A stretch of DNA of 64,000 bases from Pseudomonas chlororaphis subsp. chlororaphis (GTDB taxonomy: Bacteria; Pseudomonadota; Gammaproteobacteria; Pseudomonadales; Pseudomonadaceae). The stretch spans positions 2,046,001 to 2,110,000 of the forward strand of contig NZ_CP027712.1 of NCBI RefSeq assembly GCF_003945765.1, written 5' to 3'. Below the pieces are notes generated by a model, which was given only the letters and a program-made list of their open reading frames with translations, did no database searches and was not told the origin of the DNA. Numbering within the stretch: position 1 is the first letter of the stretch; the number at the start of each line of letters is the position of its first letter. Shown in pieces: positions 26,104 through 34,466 of this stretch. Made by a program: the position numbers and the translations under genes.

Positions 26104-26838
26104 TTAGCCCTTGCTGATGATATTGCCGGCGTGCAGGCCACATTCCTTCTGCGTGGCTTCTTCCCACCACCAGCGGCCTTCGCGCTCATGCTGGTTCGGC
26201 AGCACAGGGCGGGTGCAAGGCTCGCAGCCGATGCTGATGAAGCCGCGTTCGTGCAGGCTGTTGTACGGCAGCTCGAGCATGCGGATGTACCCCCAGATCT
26301 CTTCGCTGGTCATCTGCGCCAGCGGGTTGAACTTGTACAGGGTGCGTTCCGGGGTGGAGAAGGCGCTGTCGATCTCCAGTACCGCCACCTGGCTGCGGGT
26401 ACCCGGGCTCTGGTCGCGGCGCTGGCCGGTGGCCCAGGCGCTGACGGTGGACAGCTTGCGGCGCAGCGGTTCGATCTTGCGGATGCCGCAGCACTCGCCG
26501 TGGCCGTCCTTGTAGAAGCTGAACAGGCCTTTCTCCTTGACGAAGGGCTCGAGCTTGGCGTGGTCCGGCGAAACCACGTCGATGTCGATCTTGTAGTGCT
26601 CGCGTACCTGCTCGATGAAGCGGTAGGTTTCCGGGTGCAGGCGCCCGGTGTCGAGGCTGAACACCTTGACGTTCTTGTTCAGCTTCCAGGCCATGTCCAC
26701 CAGCACCACATCCTCGGCACCACTGAAAGAGATCCACAGGTCATCGCCAAACTCGGCAAAGGCCAGTTTGAGAATGTCCTGGGCGGATTTTTGGGCATAG
26801 GTCGCGGCGAGTTCAGCGACATTGAACGATGGGCTCAT
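26104..26838 (-). CDS. cysH: Adenylyl-sulfate (APS)/phosphoadenylyl-sulfate reductase
   Basis: This protein has 244 residues. The PP-loop-type motif '[14 protein letters not shown]' binds the nucleotide; '[13 protein letters not shown]' follows. The cysteine pairs 'ECCGIRK' and 'GCEPCTRP' ligate a [4Fe-4S] cluster, which marks the plant/bacterial APS reductase type; the catalytic Cys is in the C-terminal 'KECGLH'. It reduces APS to sulfite with thioredoxin in cysteine synthesis. The gene is divergent from thrH. Confidence 0.95.
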   Translation of the reverse strand: MSPSFNVAELAATYAQKSAQDILKLAFAEFGDDLWISFSGAEDVVLVDMAWKLNKNVKVFSLDTGRLHPETYRFIEQVREHYKIDIDVVSPDHAKLEPFVKEKGLFSFYKDGHGECCGIRKIEPLRRKLSTVSAWATGQRRDQSPGTRSQVAVLEIDSAFSTPERTLYKFNPLAQMTSEEIWGYIRMLELPYNSLHERGFISIGCEPCTRPVLPNQHEREGRWWWEEATQKECGLHAGNIISKG

Positions 26839-27007
26839 CAGGGCGGTTTCCTACAGGTCGGTGGCGCTGAGCGCTCTAGATACTGGCGATGGTAACAAAA
26901 TCCGCCCCCGGCTGGCGCGCTCCTCGCGTTGCGTGGGCCAGGTCGAATCGCTAGAGTTCGGCAGTCCTTTTGCTCGCTCGAATAACCAATACAAATGGGA
27001 GTGTCCT

Positions 27008-27625
27008 GTGGAAATTGCCTGTCTCGACCTGGAAGGTGTACTGGTCCCGGAAATCTGGATCGCCTTTGCCGAAAAAACCGGGATTGAATCCCTCAAGGCG
27101 ACCACCCGGGATATCCCCGATTACGACGTGCTGATGAAGCAGCGCCTGCGGATTCTCGACGAGCACGGCCTGAAGCTGTCGGACATTCAGGAGGTGATCG
27201 CCACCCTCAAGCCGCTGGACGGTGCCATCGAGTTCGTCGACTGGCTGCGCGAGCGTTTCCAGGTGGTGATTCTGTCCGACACCTTCTATGAGTTTTCCCA
27301 GCCGCTGATGCGCCAGCTGGGCTTTCCCACGCTGCTGTGCCACCGCCTGGTCACCGACGACAGCGGCCGGGTGACCGGTTACCAGCTGCGCCAGAAAGAC
27401 CCCAAGCGCCAGTCGGTGCTGGCCTTCAAGAGCCTGTATTACCGGGTGATCGCGGCGGGGGATTCGTACAACGACACCAGCATGCTCGGCGAGGCCGATG
27501 CCGGCATTCTGTTCCATGCCCCGGACAACGTGATTCGCGAGTTCCCGCAGTTCCCGGCGGTGCACAGCTTTGCCGAGCTGAAGCAGGAATTCCTCAAGGC
27601 GTCGAAGCGCGAATTGAGCTTGTAA
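27008..27625 (+). CDS. thrH: Bifunctional phosphoserine phosphatase / homoserine phosphotransferase ThrH
   Basis: This protein has 205 residues from GTG 27008 with GGGAG 8 bases upstream, exactly the length of P. aeruginosa ThrH. The HAD nucleophile is in 'CLDLEGVLVPE' (Asp7; note DLEG rather than DxDG), with motif II in 'VILSDTFYEF' and motif III/IV in 'AAGDSYNDTSM'. ThrH dephosphorylates phosphoserine and can move the phosphate to homoserine, linking serine and threonine synthesis. It lies in the conserved cysH-thrH-pabB block. Confidence 0.93.
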   Translation: MEIACLDLEGVLVPEIWIAFAEKTGIESLKATTRDIPDYDVLMKQRLRILDEHGLKLSDIQEVIATLKPLDGAIEFVDWLRERFQVVILSDTFYEFSQPLMRQLGFPTLLCHRLVTDDSGRVTGYQLRQKDPKRQSVLAFKSLYYRVIAAGDSYNDTSMLGEADAGILFHAPDNVIREFPQFPAVHSFAELKQEFLKASKRELSL

Positions 27626-27632
27626 CGCTGTA

Positions 27633-27737
27633 CCTGTAGCCGCTGCCGAAGGCTGCAATCGGCCGGTACGGCCGCGGCGTCTTCCCCAACGCTGAAGGGC
27701 CTGCGGCCCTATCGCAGCCTTCGGCAGCGGCTACAGG
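27633..27737. repeat. Paired REP, CCTGTAGCCGCTGCC class
   Basis: CCTGTAGCCGCTGCCGAAGG is inverted as CCTTCGGCAGCGGCTACAGG at the right end; an inner hairpin GGGCCTGCGGCCC lies between. It separates the convergent thrH and pabB genes. Confidence 0.92.
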
Positions 27738-27744
27738 GGCATGA

Positions 27745-29088
27745 TCAGAGGTTCTGCAAGGTCTCCAGCAGGACCTTCACCTTGGTGATGGACTCCTGGT
27801 ACTCGGCCTGCCAGTCCGAGTCCGCGACAATCCCGCCACCGCCCCAGCAGCAGATTTGCCCATCCTTGACCAGCAGGCTGCGGATGGCGATCGAGCTGTC
27901 CATCTCGCCACGCACGTCCAGGTACAGCAACGAACCGCAATACAGCCCGCGCCGGGTCGGTTCCAGCTCGTCGATGATCTGCATCGCGCGGATCTTCGGC
28001 GCGCCGGTGATCGAGCCGCCGGGGAAGCTGCCGGCGATCAGGTCCAGGGCGTCCTTGTCGTCCGCCAGTTCGCCGGTGACGCTACTCACCAGGTGGTGCA
28101 CGTTGGGGTAACTCTCCAGGCTGAACAGCTCCGGTACCCGCACCGAGCCGATGCGGCAGGTACGGCCCAGGTCGTTGCGCAGCAGGTCGACGATCATCAG
28201 GTTTTCCGCGCGGTCCTTGGGGCTGGCCAGCAGCTCGGCGGCGTTCGCCGCGTCTTCGGCGGCATCCTGGCCGCGCGGACGGGTGCCCTTGATCGGCCGG
28301 GTTTCCACCTGTCGCTCACTGATCCGCACGAAGCGCTCCGGCGACAGGCTCAGCACCGTGCCACCTTCCGGCAGGCTCTGGAACCCGGAAAAAGGCGTCG
28401 GGCAGGCCGCCCGCAGCGCGCAGTAGGCAACCCACGGATCGCCAGCGCAGGGCGCGCGAAAGCGCTGGGCGAAGTTGACCTGATAGCAGTCGCCGGCCTG
28501 GATGTACGCCTGGATGCGCTCGAACGCCTGTTGGTACTGCGCAGCGCTGAGGTCAGGCAGCATCGGCCCGCTGAGCTTGAAGCTGTCGTGGGTGCTGGCC
28601 GGCGCCTGGCCGAACAGGGCGATCAGGCGCTGGCGTTCGCTGGCGGCAAGCGCGGGGTGGAACACCAGTTGGCTGGTGCTCTGCTGATGGTCGCTGATCA
28701 GCGCCCAGTCGTAGAGGCCGAAGCGTGCATCGGGCAGTTGCAGGTCATCCAGGGCCTGGCTGGGCAGGCGTTCCAGATGGCGTCCGAAGTCGTAGCTGAG
28801 GTAGCCGATCAGTCCGCCGGCGAAAGGCAACTGGTAAGGCGCCGGGATCGCCGCCTGGCCCAATTGGTCCAGGTTGAGCCGCAGGCGTTGCAGGAAATCT
28901 TCGCCGCTTTCGTCCTTGAGGACGGCCAACTGCGTCCGTGGCCAGGCGCTGAGCAGGTCATAGCGGCCGCGCTCGGCACTGGGCCGGCCGCTGTCGAGCA
29001 GGACGGCGCCAGGGGCATGGCGGATCGCCGCGAAATACTCGGCGGGGTTGGTGCGATAGGGCAGCGGATGTACGGAACAGGTCGACAT
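27745..29088 (-). CDS. pabB: Aminodeoxychorismate synthase component I
   Basis: This protein has 447 residues from the ATG at 29088; an in-frame ATG at 29106 would add 6 residues and neither has a clear ribosome site, but the shorter form fits the family start. The chorismate-binding domain fills residues ~180-440 with 'IKGTRPRG', 'ELLASPKDRAENLMIVDLLRNDLGR' (in parts), 'FPGGSITGAPK' and 'YCGSLLYLD'. It converts chorismate and glutamine-derived ammonia to 4-amino-4-deoxychorismate for folate. The conserved TrpE-like N-terminal region is present. Confidence 0.93.
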   Translation of the reverse strand: MSTCSVHPLPYRTNPAEYFAAIRHAPGAVLLDSGRPSAERGRYDLLSAWPRTQLAVLKDESGEDFLQRLRLNLDQLGQAAIPAPYQLPFAGGLIGYLSYDFGRHLERLPSQALDDLQLPDARFGLYDWALISDHQQSTSQLVFHPALAASERQRLIALFGQAPASTHDSFKLSGPMLPDLSAAQYQQAFERIQAYIQAGDCYQVNFAQRFRAPCAGDPWVAYCALRAACPTPFSGFQSLPEGGTVLSLSPERFVRISERQVETRPIKGTRPRGQDAAEDAANAAELLASPKDRAENLMIVDLLRNDLGRTCRIGSVRVPELFSLESYPNVHHLVSSVTGELADDKDALDLIAGSFPGGSITGAPKIRAMQIIDELEPTRRGLYCGSLLYLDVRGEMDSSIAIRSLLVKDGQICCWGGGGIVADSDWQAEYQESITKVKVLLETLQNL

Positions 29089-29209
29089 GCGGGGCGGATC
29101 AGCCATCGGAGGAGCGCGGCTGGCGATTGTAGTCCCCCCAGGGATTTGCTCCTAGTGGGGATGTCGGGGATTGCCCGGTTTACGACGCATTGCCCGCCTC
29201 GCCGCATAC

Positions 29210-29313
29210 CCTGTAGCCGCTGCCGAAGGCTGCGAAAGGACCGAGGGCCCTCAGCGATGCCGAAAGCGGCGCCCGCTTCGCGGTCGGGCGCAGCCTGCGG
29301 CAGCGGCTACAGG
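29210..29313. repeat. Paired REP, CCTGTAGCCGCTGCC class
   Basis: Arms CCTGTAGCCGCTGCCGAAGG and CCTGCGGCAGCGGCTACAGG, about 55 bases apart, between pabB and the ATP-grasp gene. Confidence 0.92.
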
Positions 29314-29331
29314 GTTTTCCGTTGCTGTGGT

Positions 29332-30318
29332 TCAGCCTTCCACCGCCGGGATATGGCCGAACAGGTCCTGGGCAAACTGCACGCGCTGCTCGACGGTTTC
29401 GCTGATGCCGCGGGCTTTCAGTTCTGCCAGGTGGGCTTCGACCGCGTGGGTGCGCTGGGTCAGGCCGCAGTCGTTGGCGATCTGGATGTTCAGGCCGGGG
29501 CGGGCGTTGAGCTCGAGGATCAACGGGCCCTTTTCCTGGTCCAGCACCATGTCCACCCCGATGTAGCCCAGGCCGCACAGCTCGTAGCAGCCGGCCGCCA
29601 GCTTCATGAAACCGTCCCAGTAGGGCAGTTGCACGCCGTCCACCGCATTGGTGGTGTCCGGGTGCTTGGCGATGATGTTGTTCAGCCAGGTGCCGCGCAG
29701 GGTCAAGCCGGTAGCCAGGTCGACACCGACGCCGATGGCGCCCTGGTGCAGGTTGGCCTTGCCGCCGGACTGGCGGGTCGGCAGGCGCAGCATGGCCATC
29801 ACCGGGTAGCCCATGAGCACGATGATGCGGATGTCCGGCACGCCTTCGTAGCTGATGCTCTTGAAGATCTGGTCCGGGGTCACCCGGTATTCGATCAGCG
29901 CCCGGTCACGGTGGCCGCCCAGGGAATAGAGGCCGGTGAGGATGCTGGAGATGTGGTGCTCGATTTCTTCATGACTGATGATCTTGCCCGATACCGTGCG
30001 GTAGCGACCCTCGAAACGGTCGGCGATCACGATGATGCCGTCGCCGCCGGCGCCTTGCGCCGGCTTGATCACGAAGTCGTTGCGCCCGCCGATGATCTCG
30101 TCGAGCTTGTCGATTTCCTTCTCGGTGGAGATCACGCCGTACAGTTCCGGCACATGGATGCCGGCCTTGATCGCGCGTTCCTTGGTGATGATCTTGTCGT
30201 CGACGATCGGGTACAGGCTGCGCTTGTTGTACTTGAGCACGTAGTCCGCGTTACGCCGATTGATCCCCATGATGCCCCGGGCTTCCAGGGCCTTCCAGGT
30301 CTTCCACAGGCCGAACAT
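29332..30318 (-). CDS. ATP-grasp, alpha-L-glutamate ligase-like protein (RimK-related)
   Basis: This protein has 328 residues. ATP-grasp features are 'FVIKPAQGAGGDGI' (nucleotide-binding Lys and Gly-rich loop, residues ~80-95), 'RALIEYRVTPDQIF', and the metal-binding end 'LILELNARPGLNIQIAN' (E-x-N). Family members are annotated as alpha-L-glutamate ligase-like and RimK-related, so addition of an amino acid to a peptide or protein is expected. Its ATG shares one base with the stop of the upstream 7TM gene, showing tight coupling in the three-gene operon. No terminator is visible before the REP. Confidence 0.88.
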   Translation of the reverse strand: MFGLWKTWKALEARGIMGINRRNADYVLKYNKRSLYPIVDDKIITKERAIKAGIHVPELYGVISTEKEIDKLDEIIGGRNDFVIKPAQGAGGDGIIVIADRFEGRYRTVSGKIISHEEIEHHISSILTGLYSLGGHRDRALIEYRVTPDQIFKSISYEGVPDIRIIVLMGYPVMAMLRLPTRQSGGKANLHQGAIGVGVDLATGLTLRGTWLNNIIAKHPDTTNAVDGVQLPYWDGFMKLAAGCYELCGLGYIGVDMVLDQEKGPLILELNARPGLNIQIANDCGLTQRTHAVEAHLAELKARGISETVEQRVQFAQDLFGHIPAVEG

Positions 30319-31850
30319 TACGAATCAGCCTTGACGAAGGCTTTGAAACGGATCAGCTCGGTCAGGCGGTAGCCGCGGTAGCGACCCATCGCCAGCATGA
30401 AGCCCACCAGGATCAGCAGCATCGCCGGGAAGGTGAAGACGAAGTAGACCAGCTCCGGCACGCTCATGATCAGGTGCGCCAGGGAGGCGGCGAACAGCGT
30501 GCCGATGGCGACTTTCATCGCATGGCCGGCGCCCCGTTCTTCCCAGGTGATCGATAGGCGTTCGATGGTCATGGTCAGGATCACCATCGGGAACAGGGCC
30601 ACCGACAGGCCGCGTTCCAGGCCGAGCTTGTGGCTGAACAGGCTGATGGCGGCGATCAGCACCACGACGAAGGTCAGCACCACCGACAGCCGCGGCAGCA
30701 TCTGCAGCTTCAGGTGTTCCAGGTAGGACCTGAGCGACAGCCCGAGCGCGGTGATCACCGTGAACAGCACGATGCCGAAGCCCAGCTGGGTTTCGCGGAA
30801 GGCCAGGGCGATCAGCACCGGGGTGAAGGTACCCAGGGTCTGCAGGCCGATCAGGTTGCGCAGCACCAGGATCACCAGCACGCCGATCGGGATCATCACC
30901 ATGATCATGAAGGTCTGCTGGGTCTGCAGCGGCAGGCCGTACAGCGAGTATTCGAGGAAGTTGGCGTCGGTGTTCTCGTCGGTCAGCTTGGCCAGGCGAA
31001 TGGCGTTCATTTCGCTGTTGTTCAGGCTGAAGGTGACGGTGGCTTTCTTGCCGCCATCGACGGTGATCAGGCTGTCGTCACCGATCCACCACAACAGGCG
31101 GTCGCTGGGCAGGCCTTGTTCGCCGGTTTCCGGGTTGAAGTACAGCCAGTCGGTACCGTTGAAGCTGCGCAGCCACAGTTCCGGGGCCTGCGGCTGGTCG
31201 GCCACCAGGCGAATGGTGTGGACCTTTTCCATCGGCACGTGGGCGATGGACAGCAGCAGGTCGACGATCTTGGCTTTGTTCGCCGGCGACGGATCGCCCG
31301 CCAGGAGCATCTTGGCGTTGTCGTCGCTGCTGTTGTTGACCCGCTTGATGGCTTCGCTGATGAAGGTCTCGACGTCGGCCGAGTGCTGGCGGATCGGCGC
31401 GAGCAGGGCTTCGGCGGCGATCTTTTCCGGGCCTTCGACGGCGATGCTGTCGCGGAAGGTCGGGCCCTTGATCTTGGCTTTTTCCGCGGTGTAGCGCTTG
31501 GTCAGCACCAGGCGGTAGTAGAGGGTCTGGTTGCCCTTGGCGCGGCGGGCCGACCAAGTCACCTTGCGGTTGCCGTCGACGCGGTTCACCGCCACCCCGT
31601 AATTATTGGAGATGAAGCTCTCGTTCAGGCTGACATAGTCGCGGCTCAGCGGCGGCACGAACATCTGGATCTTGATCGGGTCCTTGGCGTTGGCGACGAA
31701 CTCGACCTTGGCGTCGATATTCCACAGGTCGTCGGTGGCGTCTTCGGTCACCGGGATGCCGAGCACGAAAATCTGATAGGCCGTGATCGAAATGCCCAGC
31801 ACCACCAGGATGGCGATCAGGATTTTCAGATGGAGGGTAAGAGAGCGCAT
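30318..31850 (-). CDS. Inactive transglutaminase-like protein fused to seven transmembrane helices
   Basis: This protein has 510 residues. Residues ~5-27 are an N-terminal membrane anchor. Residues ~30-255 are a periplasmic domain of the family defined as inactive transglutaminase ('WSARRAKGNQTLYYRLVLTKRY', in parts); I see no Cys-His-Asp triad. Residues ~265-495 hold about seven helices, for example 'MIMVMIPIGVLVILVLRNLIG' and 'VSVALFPMVILTMTIERLSITWEERG' (in parts). It likely relays a periplasmic signal to its operon partners. It starts 5 bases after the retropepsin stop. Confidence 0.9.
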   Translation of the reverse strand: MRSLTLHLKILIAILVVLGISITAYQIFVLGIPVTEDATDDLWNIDAKVEFVANAKDPIKIQMFVPPLSRDYVSLNESFISNNYGVAVNRVDGNRKVTWSARRAKGNQTLYYRLVLTKRYTAEKAKIKGPTFRDSIAVEGPEKIAAEALLAPIRQHSADVETFISEAIKRVNNSSDDNAKMLLAGDPSPANKAKIVDLLLSIAHVPMEKVHTIRLVADQPQAPELWLRSFNGTDWLYFNPETGEQGLPSDRLLWWIGDDSLITVDGGKKATVTFSLNNSEMNAIRLAKLTDENTDANFLEYSLYGLPLQTQQTFMIMVMIPIGVLVILVLRNLIGLQTLGTFTPVLIALAFRETQLGFGIVLFTVITALGLSLRSYLEHLKLQMLPRLSVVLTFVVVLIAAISLFSHKLGLERGLSVALFPMVILTMTIERLSITWEERGAGHAMKVAIGTLFAASLAHLIMSVPELVYFVFTFPAMLLILVGFMLAMGRYRGYRLTELIRFKAFVKADS

Positions 31851-31855
31851 TGGAA

Positions 31856-32398
31856 TTACTCTGCGGTATGAGCGTCGGTGGCGCAGGCAGGTTTGCCAGC
31901 AGCGTATTTAAGACTGGGGTCGACCAGTGCATCGAAGCGCTTGAGCGCTTCGGAACCGATCAAGAGCGGGTATTGGAATGCACTGCGGTCGGTCAAGTTC
32001 ACTTCTATGCTGCGCAGGGCACCGCCCATGCAGATATCCAGCTCGATGACCGGGCGCGCGGTGTACTTCTTGTTGTTTTCCTCATCGGGGTCATAGTCGC
32101 CGGCGCGGCGCTTGATCTTGCTGACGCGGGCCAGCGGACGTTCGATGGGGTGGGAATGGGCGGCGTCGATGGCCAGGTAAAAGCGTACCCAGGACTCACC
32201 ATTGCGCTTGAAGCGCTTGATATCGCGGGCGCTGAGGGAGGCGGTCTTGGCGCCGGTGTCGAGCTTGGCGGCGACTTCCAGGTCGATCCCGGACAGTCTG
32301 GCGTATTCATTCAGACCGTAAACGGTCTTGCCGGCGGCGGCACTCAGGCCCGGCAGGCCGAGCAGGCAGAACAGTATGGAGAAGGCCTTGAGTCTCAT
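31856..32398 (-). CDS. Retropepsin-like (ATP-dependent zinc protease family) periplasmic protein
   Basis: This protein has 180 residues from ATG 32398 with AGGATC upstream. Residues 1-22 are a signal peptide. The catalytic aspartate lies in 'AAKLDTGAKTASLSA' (D-T-G, as in retropepsins), followed by 'FPLLIGSEALKRF'-like flap/end motif (here 'YPLLIGSEALKRF'). The Pfam name 'zinc protease' is historical; the fold is aspartic. It is the first gene of the operon with the 7TM and ATP-grasp genes. Presumed periplasmic; the substrate is unknown. Confidence 0.9.
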   Translation of the reverse strand: MRLKAFSILFCLLGLPGLSAAAGKTVYGLNEYARLSGIDLEVAAKLDTGAKTASLSARDIKRFKRNGESWVRFYLAIDAAHSHPIERPLARVSKIKRRAGDYDPDEENNKKYTARPVIELDICMGGALRSIEVNLTDRSAFQYPLLIGSEALKRFDALVDPSLKYAAGKPACATDAHTAE

Positions 32399-32582
32399 AG
32401 ATCCTGGTGCGTTGCATGGGTTCTTCAGTTCAAGGCGACTGGCATTGCTGCGCAAGCTCCCTCGTGTGCTGCCTTATTAATGTGACAGGCAAATGCGGGC
32501 GGCATTCTAGCATGCTGGTTTTATGGCGCCAGCGGCGGGGCGGGGGCTTTTGTGCCGGTTTGGTGCAAAGGGTTATTAGACG

Positions 32583-32594
32583 ATTGTCGACAAT
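32583..32594. promoter_or_regulatory. Perfect palindrome ATTGTCGACAAT upstream of prp regulator
   Basis: A 12-base perfect palindrome 74 bases before the GntR gene start. The core TGTCGACA recurs at 32658-32665, overlapping the ribosome site of the same gene. The spacing between core centres is 73 bases, seven helical turns. Confidence 0.6.
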
Positions 32595-32657
32595 ATCTAT
32601 TTTTCCTTTGACTGTATCGGTTGTATTGGCTAGTTTTTGTCGCATTGATTTTCAAGG

Positions 32658-32665
32658 TGTCGACA
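32658..32665. promoter_or_regulatory. Second TGTCGACA site overlapping the GntR gene start
   Basis: The palindromic core TGTCGACA ends two bases before the ATG and follows AAGG, so binding here would block translation-proximal transcription. It matches the upstream 12-base palindrome and suggests autorepression by looping. Confidence 0.5.
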
Positions 32666-32667
32666 AT

Positions 32668-33363
32668 ATGTTGGATCAGCTCGATCCCCCCGCCGTGACG
32701 CAGGACGATTCGGAAACCTTGTCCGAAAACGTCTTCAGACGCATTCAGGCGGCCATCGTCAAGGGCGAGATCGCCCCGGGCAGCAAGATTTCCGAGCCGG
32801 AACTGGCGCGCACCTACGGCATCAGCCGTGGCCCCTTGCGCGAGGCGATCCACCGTCTGGAAGGCCAGCGCCTGCTGGTGCGGGTGCCCCATGTCGGGGC
32901 GCGGGTGGTATCCCTGAGCCACGCCGAGCTGATCGAGCTCTATGAAATCCGCGAATCCCTGGAAGGCATGGCCTGCCGCCTGGCCGCCGAGCGCATGACC
33001 AACGAGGAAATCGACGAGCTGCGCCGGGTCCTCGATACCCACGAGCGCGACGCGGCGTTCCAGGCCGGGGTCGGCTACTACCAGCAGGAAGGCGATTTCG
33101 ACTTCCATTACCGGATCATCCAGGGCGCGGGCAACCGCACCCTCACGCAGATGCTCTGCGGCGAGCTGTACCAACTGGTGCGCATGTACCGCATCCAGTT
33201 TTCCGCCACGCCCAATCGCCCGCACCAGGCGTTCGCCGAGCACCACCGGATTCTCGATGCCATTGCCGATCGCGACGGCGAACTGGCCGAGTTGTTGATG
33301 CGCCGTCACATCGGTGCTTCCAAACGCAACATTGCCCGTCACTTTCCAGAGTGCGCGCCCTAG
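32668..33363 (+). CDS. GntR (FadR subfamily) regulator of the 2-methylcitrate operon
   Basis: This protein has 231 residues from ATG 32668, with AAGGTG upstream; the longer frame to 32407 is noncoding. The GntR winged helix (residues ~20-85) has 'ELARTYGISRGPLREAIHRLEGQRLL' (in parts). The C-terminal helical FCD domain contains 'YEIRESLEGMACRLAAERM' and metal-ligand residues Asp/His in 'DFDFHYRII' and 'EHHRILDAI'. FCD proteins bind small carboxylates, so methylcitrate/methylisocitrate is the likely effector. It is the first gene of the prp operon, 11 bases before prpB. Confidence 0.92.
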   Translation: MLDQLDPPAVTQDDSETLSENVFRRIQAAIVKGEIAPGSKISEPELARTYGISRGPLREAIHRLEGQRLLVRVPHVGARVVSLSHAELIELYEIRESLEGMACRLAAERMTNEEIDELRRVLDTHERDAAFQAGVGYYQQEGDFDFHYRIIQGAGNRTLTQMLCGELYQLVRMYRIQFSATPNRPHQAFAEHHRILDAIADRDGELAELLMRRHIGASKRNIARHFPECAP

Positions 33364-33374
33364 AGAGGTGAGTC

Positions 33375-34271
33375 ATGAGTTCCAACAACAAGAGCACTCC
33401 AGGCCAGCGCTTTCGCGATGCGGTCGCCAGCGAACGACCGTTGCAGGTGGTCGGCGCCATCAATGCCAACCATGCGCTGCTGGCCAAGCGCGCCGGGTTC
33501 AAGGCGATCTACCTGTCCGGTGGCGGGGTGGCGGCCGGCTCCCTCGGCGTGCCGGACCTGGGCATCACCGGGCTGGACGACGTGCTGACCGACGTGCGCC
33601 GCATCACCGACGTCTGCGACCTGCCGTTGCTGGTGGACGTGGACACCGGTTTCGGTTCGTCGGCGTTCAACGTGGCGCGCACCGTCAAGTCGATGATCAA
33701 GTTCGGCGCGGCGGCGATTCACATCGAGGACCAGGTCGGCGCCAAGCGCTGCGGCCACCGTCCGAACAAGGAGATCGTTTCCCAGCAGGAAATGGTCGAC
33801 CGCATCAAGGCCGCGGTGGATGCCCGCACCGACGACAGCTTCGTGATCATGGCCCGCACCGACGCCCTGGCGGTGGAGGGGCTGGAGTCGGCCCTGGATC
33901 GCGCCGCCGCCTGCATCGAAGCCGGCGCCGACATGGTGTTCCCGGAAGCCATCACTGAGCTGGAGATGTACAAGATCTTCGCCAGCCGGGTGAAAGCGCC
34001 GATCCTGGCCAACATCACCGAGTTCGGCGCCACGCCGCTGTACACCACCGAGCAACTGAAATCCGTGGATGTTTCCCTGGTGCTGTACCCGCTGTCGGCG
34101 TTCCGCGCCATGAACAAGGCGGCGGAGAACGTCTACACCGCGATCCGTCGCGATGGCACCCAGCAGAACGTGATCGACACCATGCAGACCCGCATGGAAC
34201 TGTACGACCGCATCGACTACCACACCTTCGAGCAGAAGCTCGATGCGCTGTTCGCCCAGAAGAAGGGTTGA
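33375..34271 (+). CDS. prpB: Methylisocitrate lyase
   Basis: This protein has 298 residues. The catalytic motif KRCGH is at residues 124-128 (Cys126 as acid), after 'VDVDTGFG' (Mg2+-binding Asp) at ~88. It splits 2-methylisocitrate into pyruvate and succinate, the last step of the propionate-degrading 2-methylcitrate cycle. GAGAGGTGAG-type ribosome site precedes the ATG. A REP pair separates it from prpC. Confidence 0.96.
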   Translation: MSSNNKSTPGQRFRDAVASERPLQVVGAINANHALLAKRAGFKAIYLSGGGVAAGSLGVPDLGITGLDDVLTDVRRITDVCDLPLLVDVDTGFGSSAFNVARTVKSMIKFGAAAIHIEDQVGAKRCGHRPNKEIVSQQEMVDRIKAAVDARTDDSFVIMARTDALAVEGLESALDRAAACIEAGADMVFPEAITELEMYKIFASRVKAPILANITEFGATPLYTTEQLKSVDVSLVLYPLSAFRAMNKAAENVYTAIRRDGTQQNVIDTMQTRMELYDRIDYHTFEQKLDALFAQKKG

Positions 34272-34302
34272 TGCCGAGCACGGCTCGACTACTGATGCAA
34301 AA

Positions 34303-34404
34303 CCTGTAGCCGCTGCCGCAGGCTGCGATCGGCAGGCACGCCGCGGCGCTCTTCTCGACGCAGGAGGACCTTCGGTCCTGTCGCAGCCTGCGGCAGCGGC
34401 TACA
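34303..34404. repeat. Paired REP, CCTGTAGCCGCTGCC class
   Basis: Arms CCTGTAGCCGCTGCCGCAGG and CCTGCGGCAGCGGCTACA with ~55 bases between, inside the prp operon between prpB and prpC. Such elements inside operons can set 3' RNA stability. Confidence 0.92.
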
Positions 34405-34466
34405 TAAAGCAGTATTGGTTTTGACGATTTGCCGATTCCCTAACAAATTCAAGATTGGAGAGAGCA

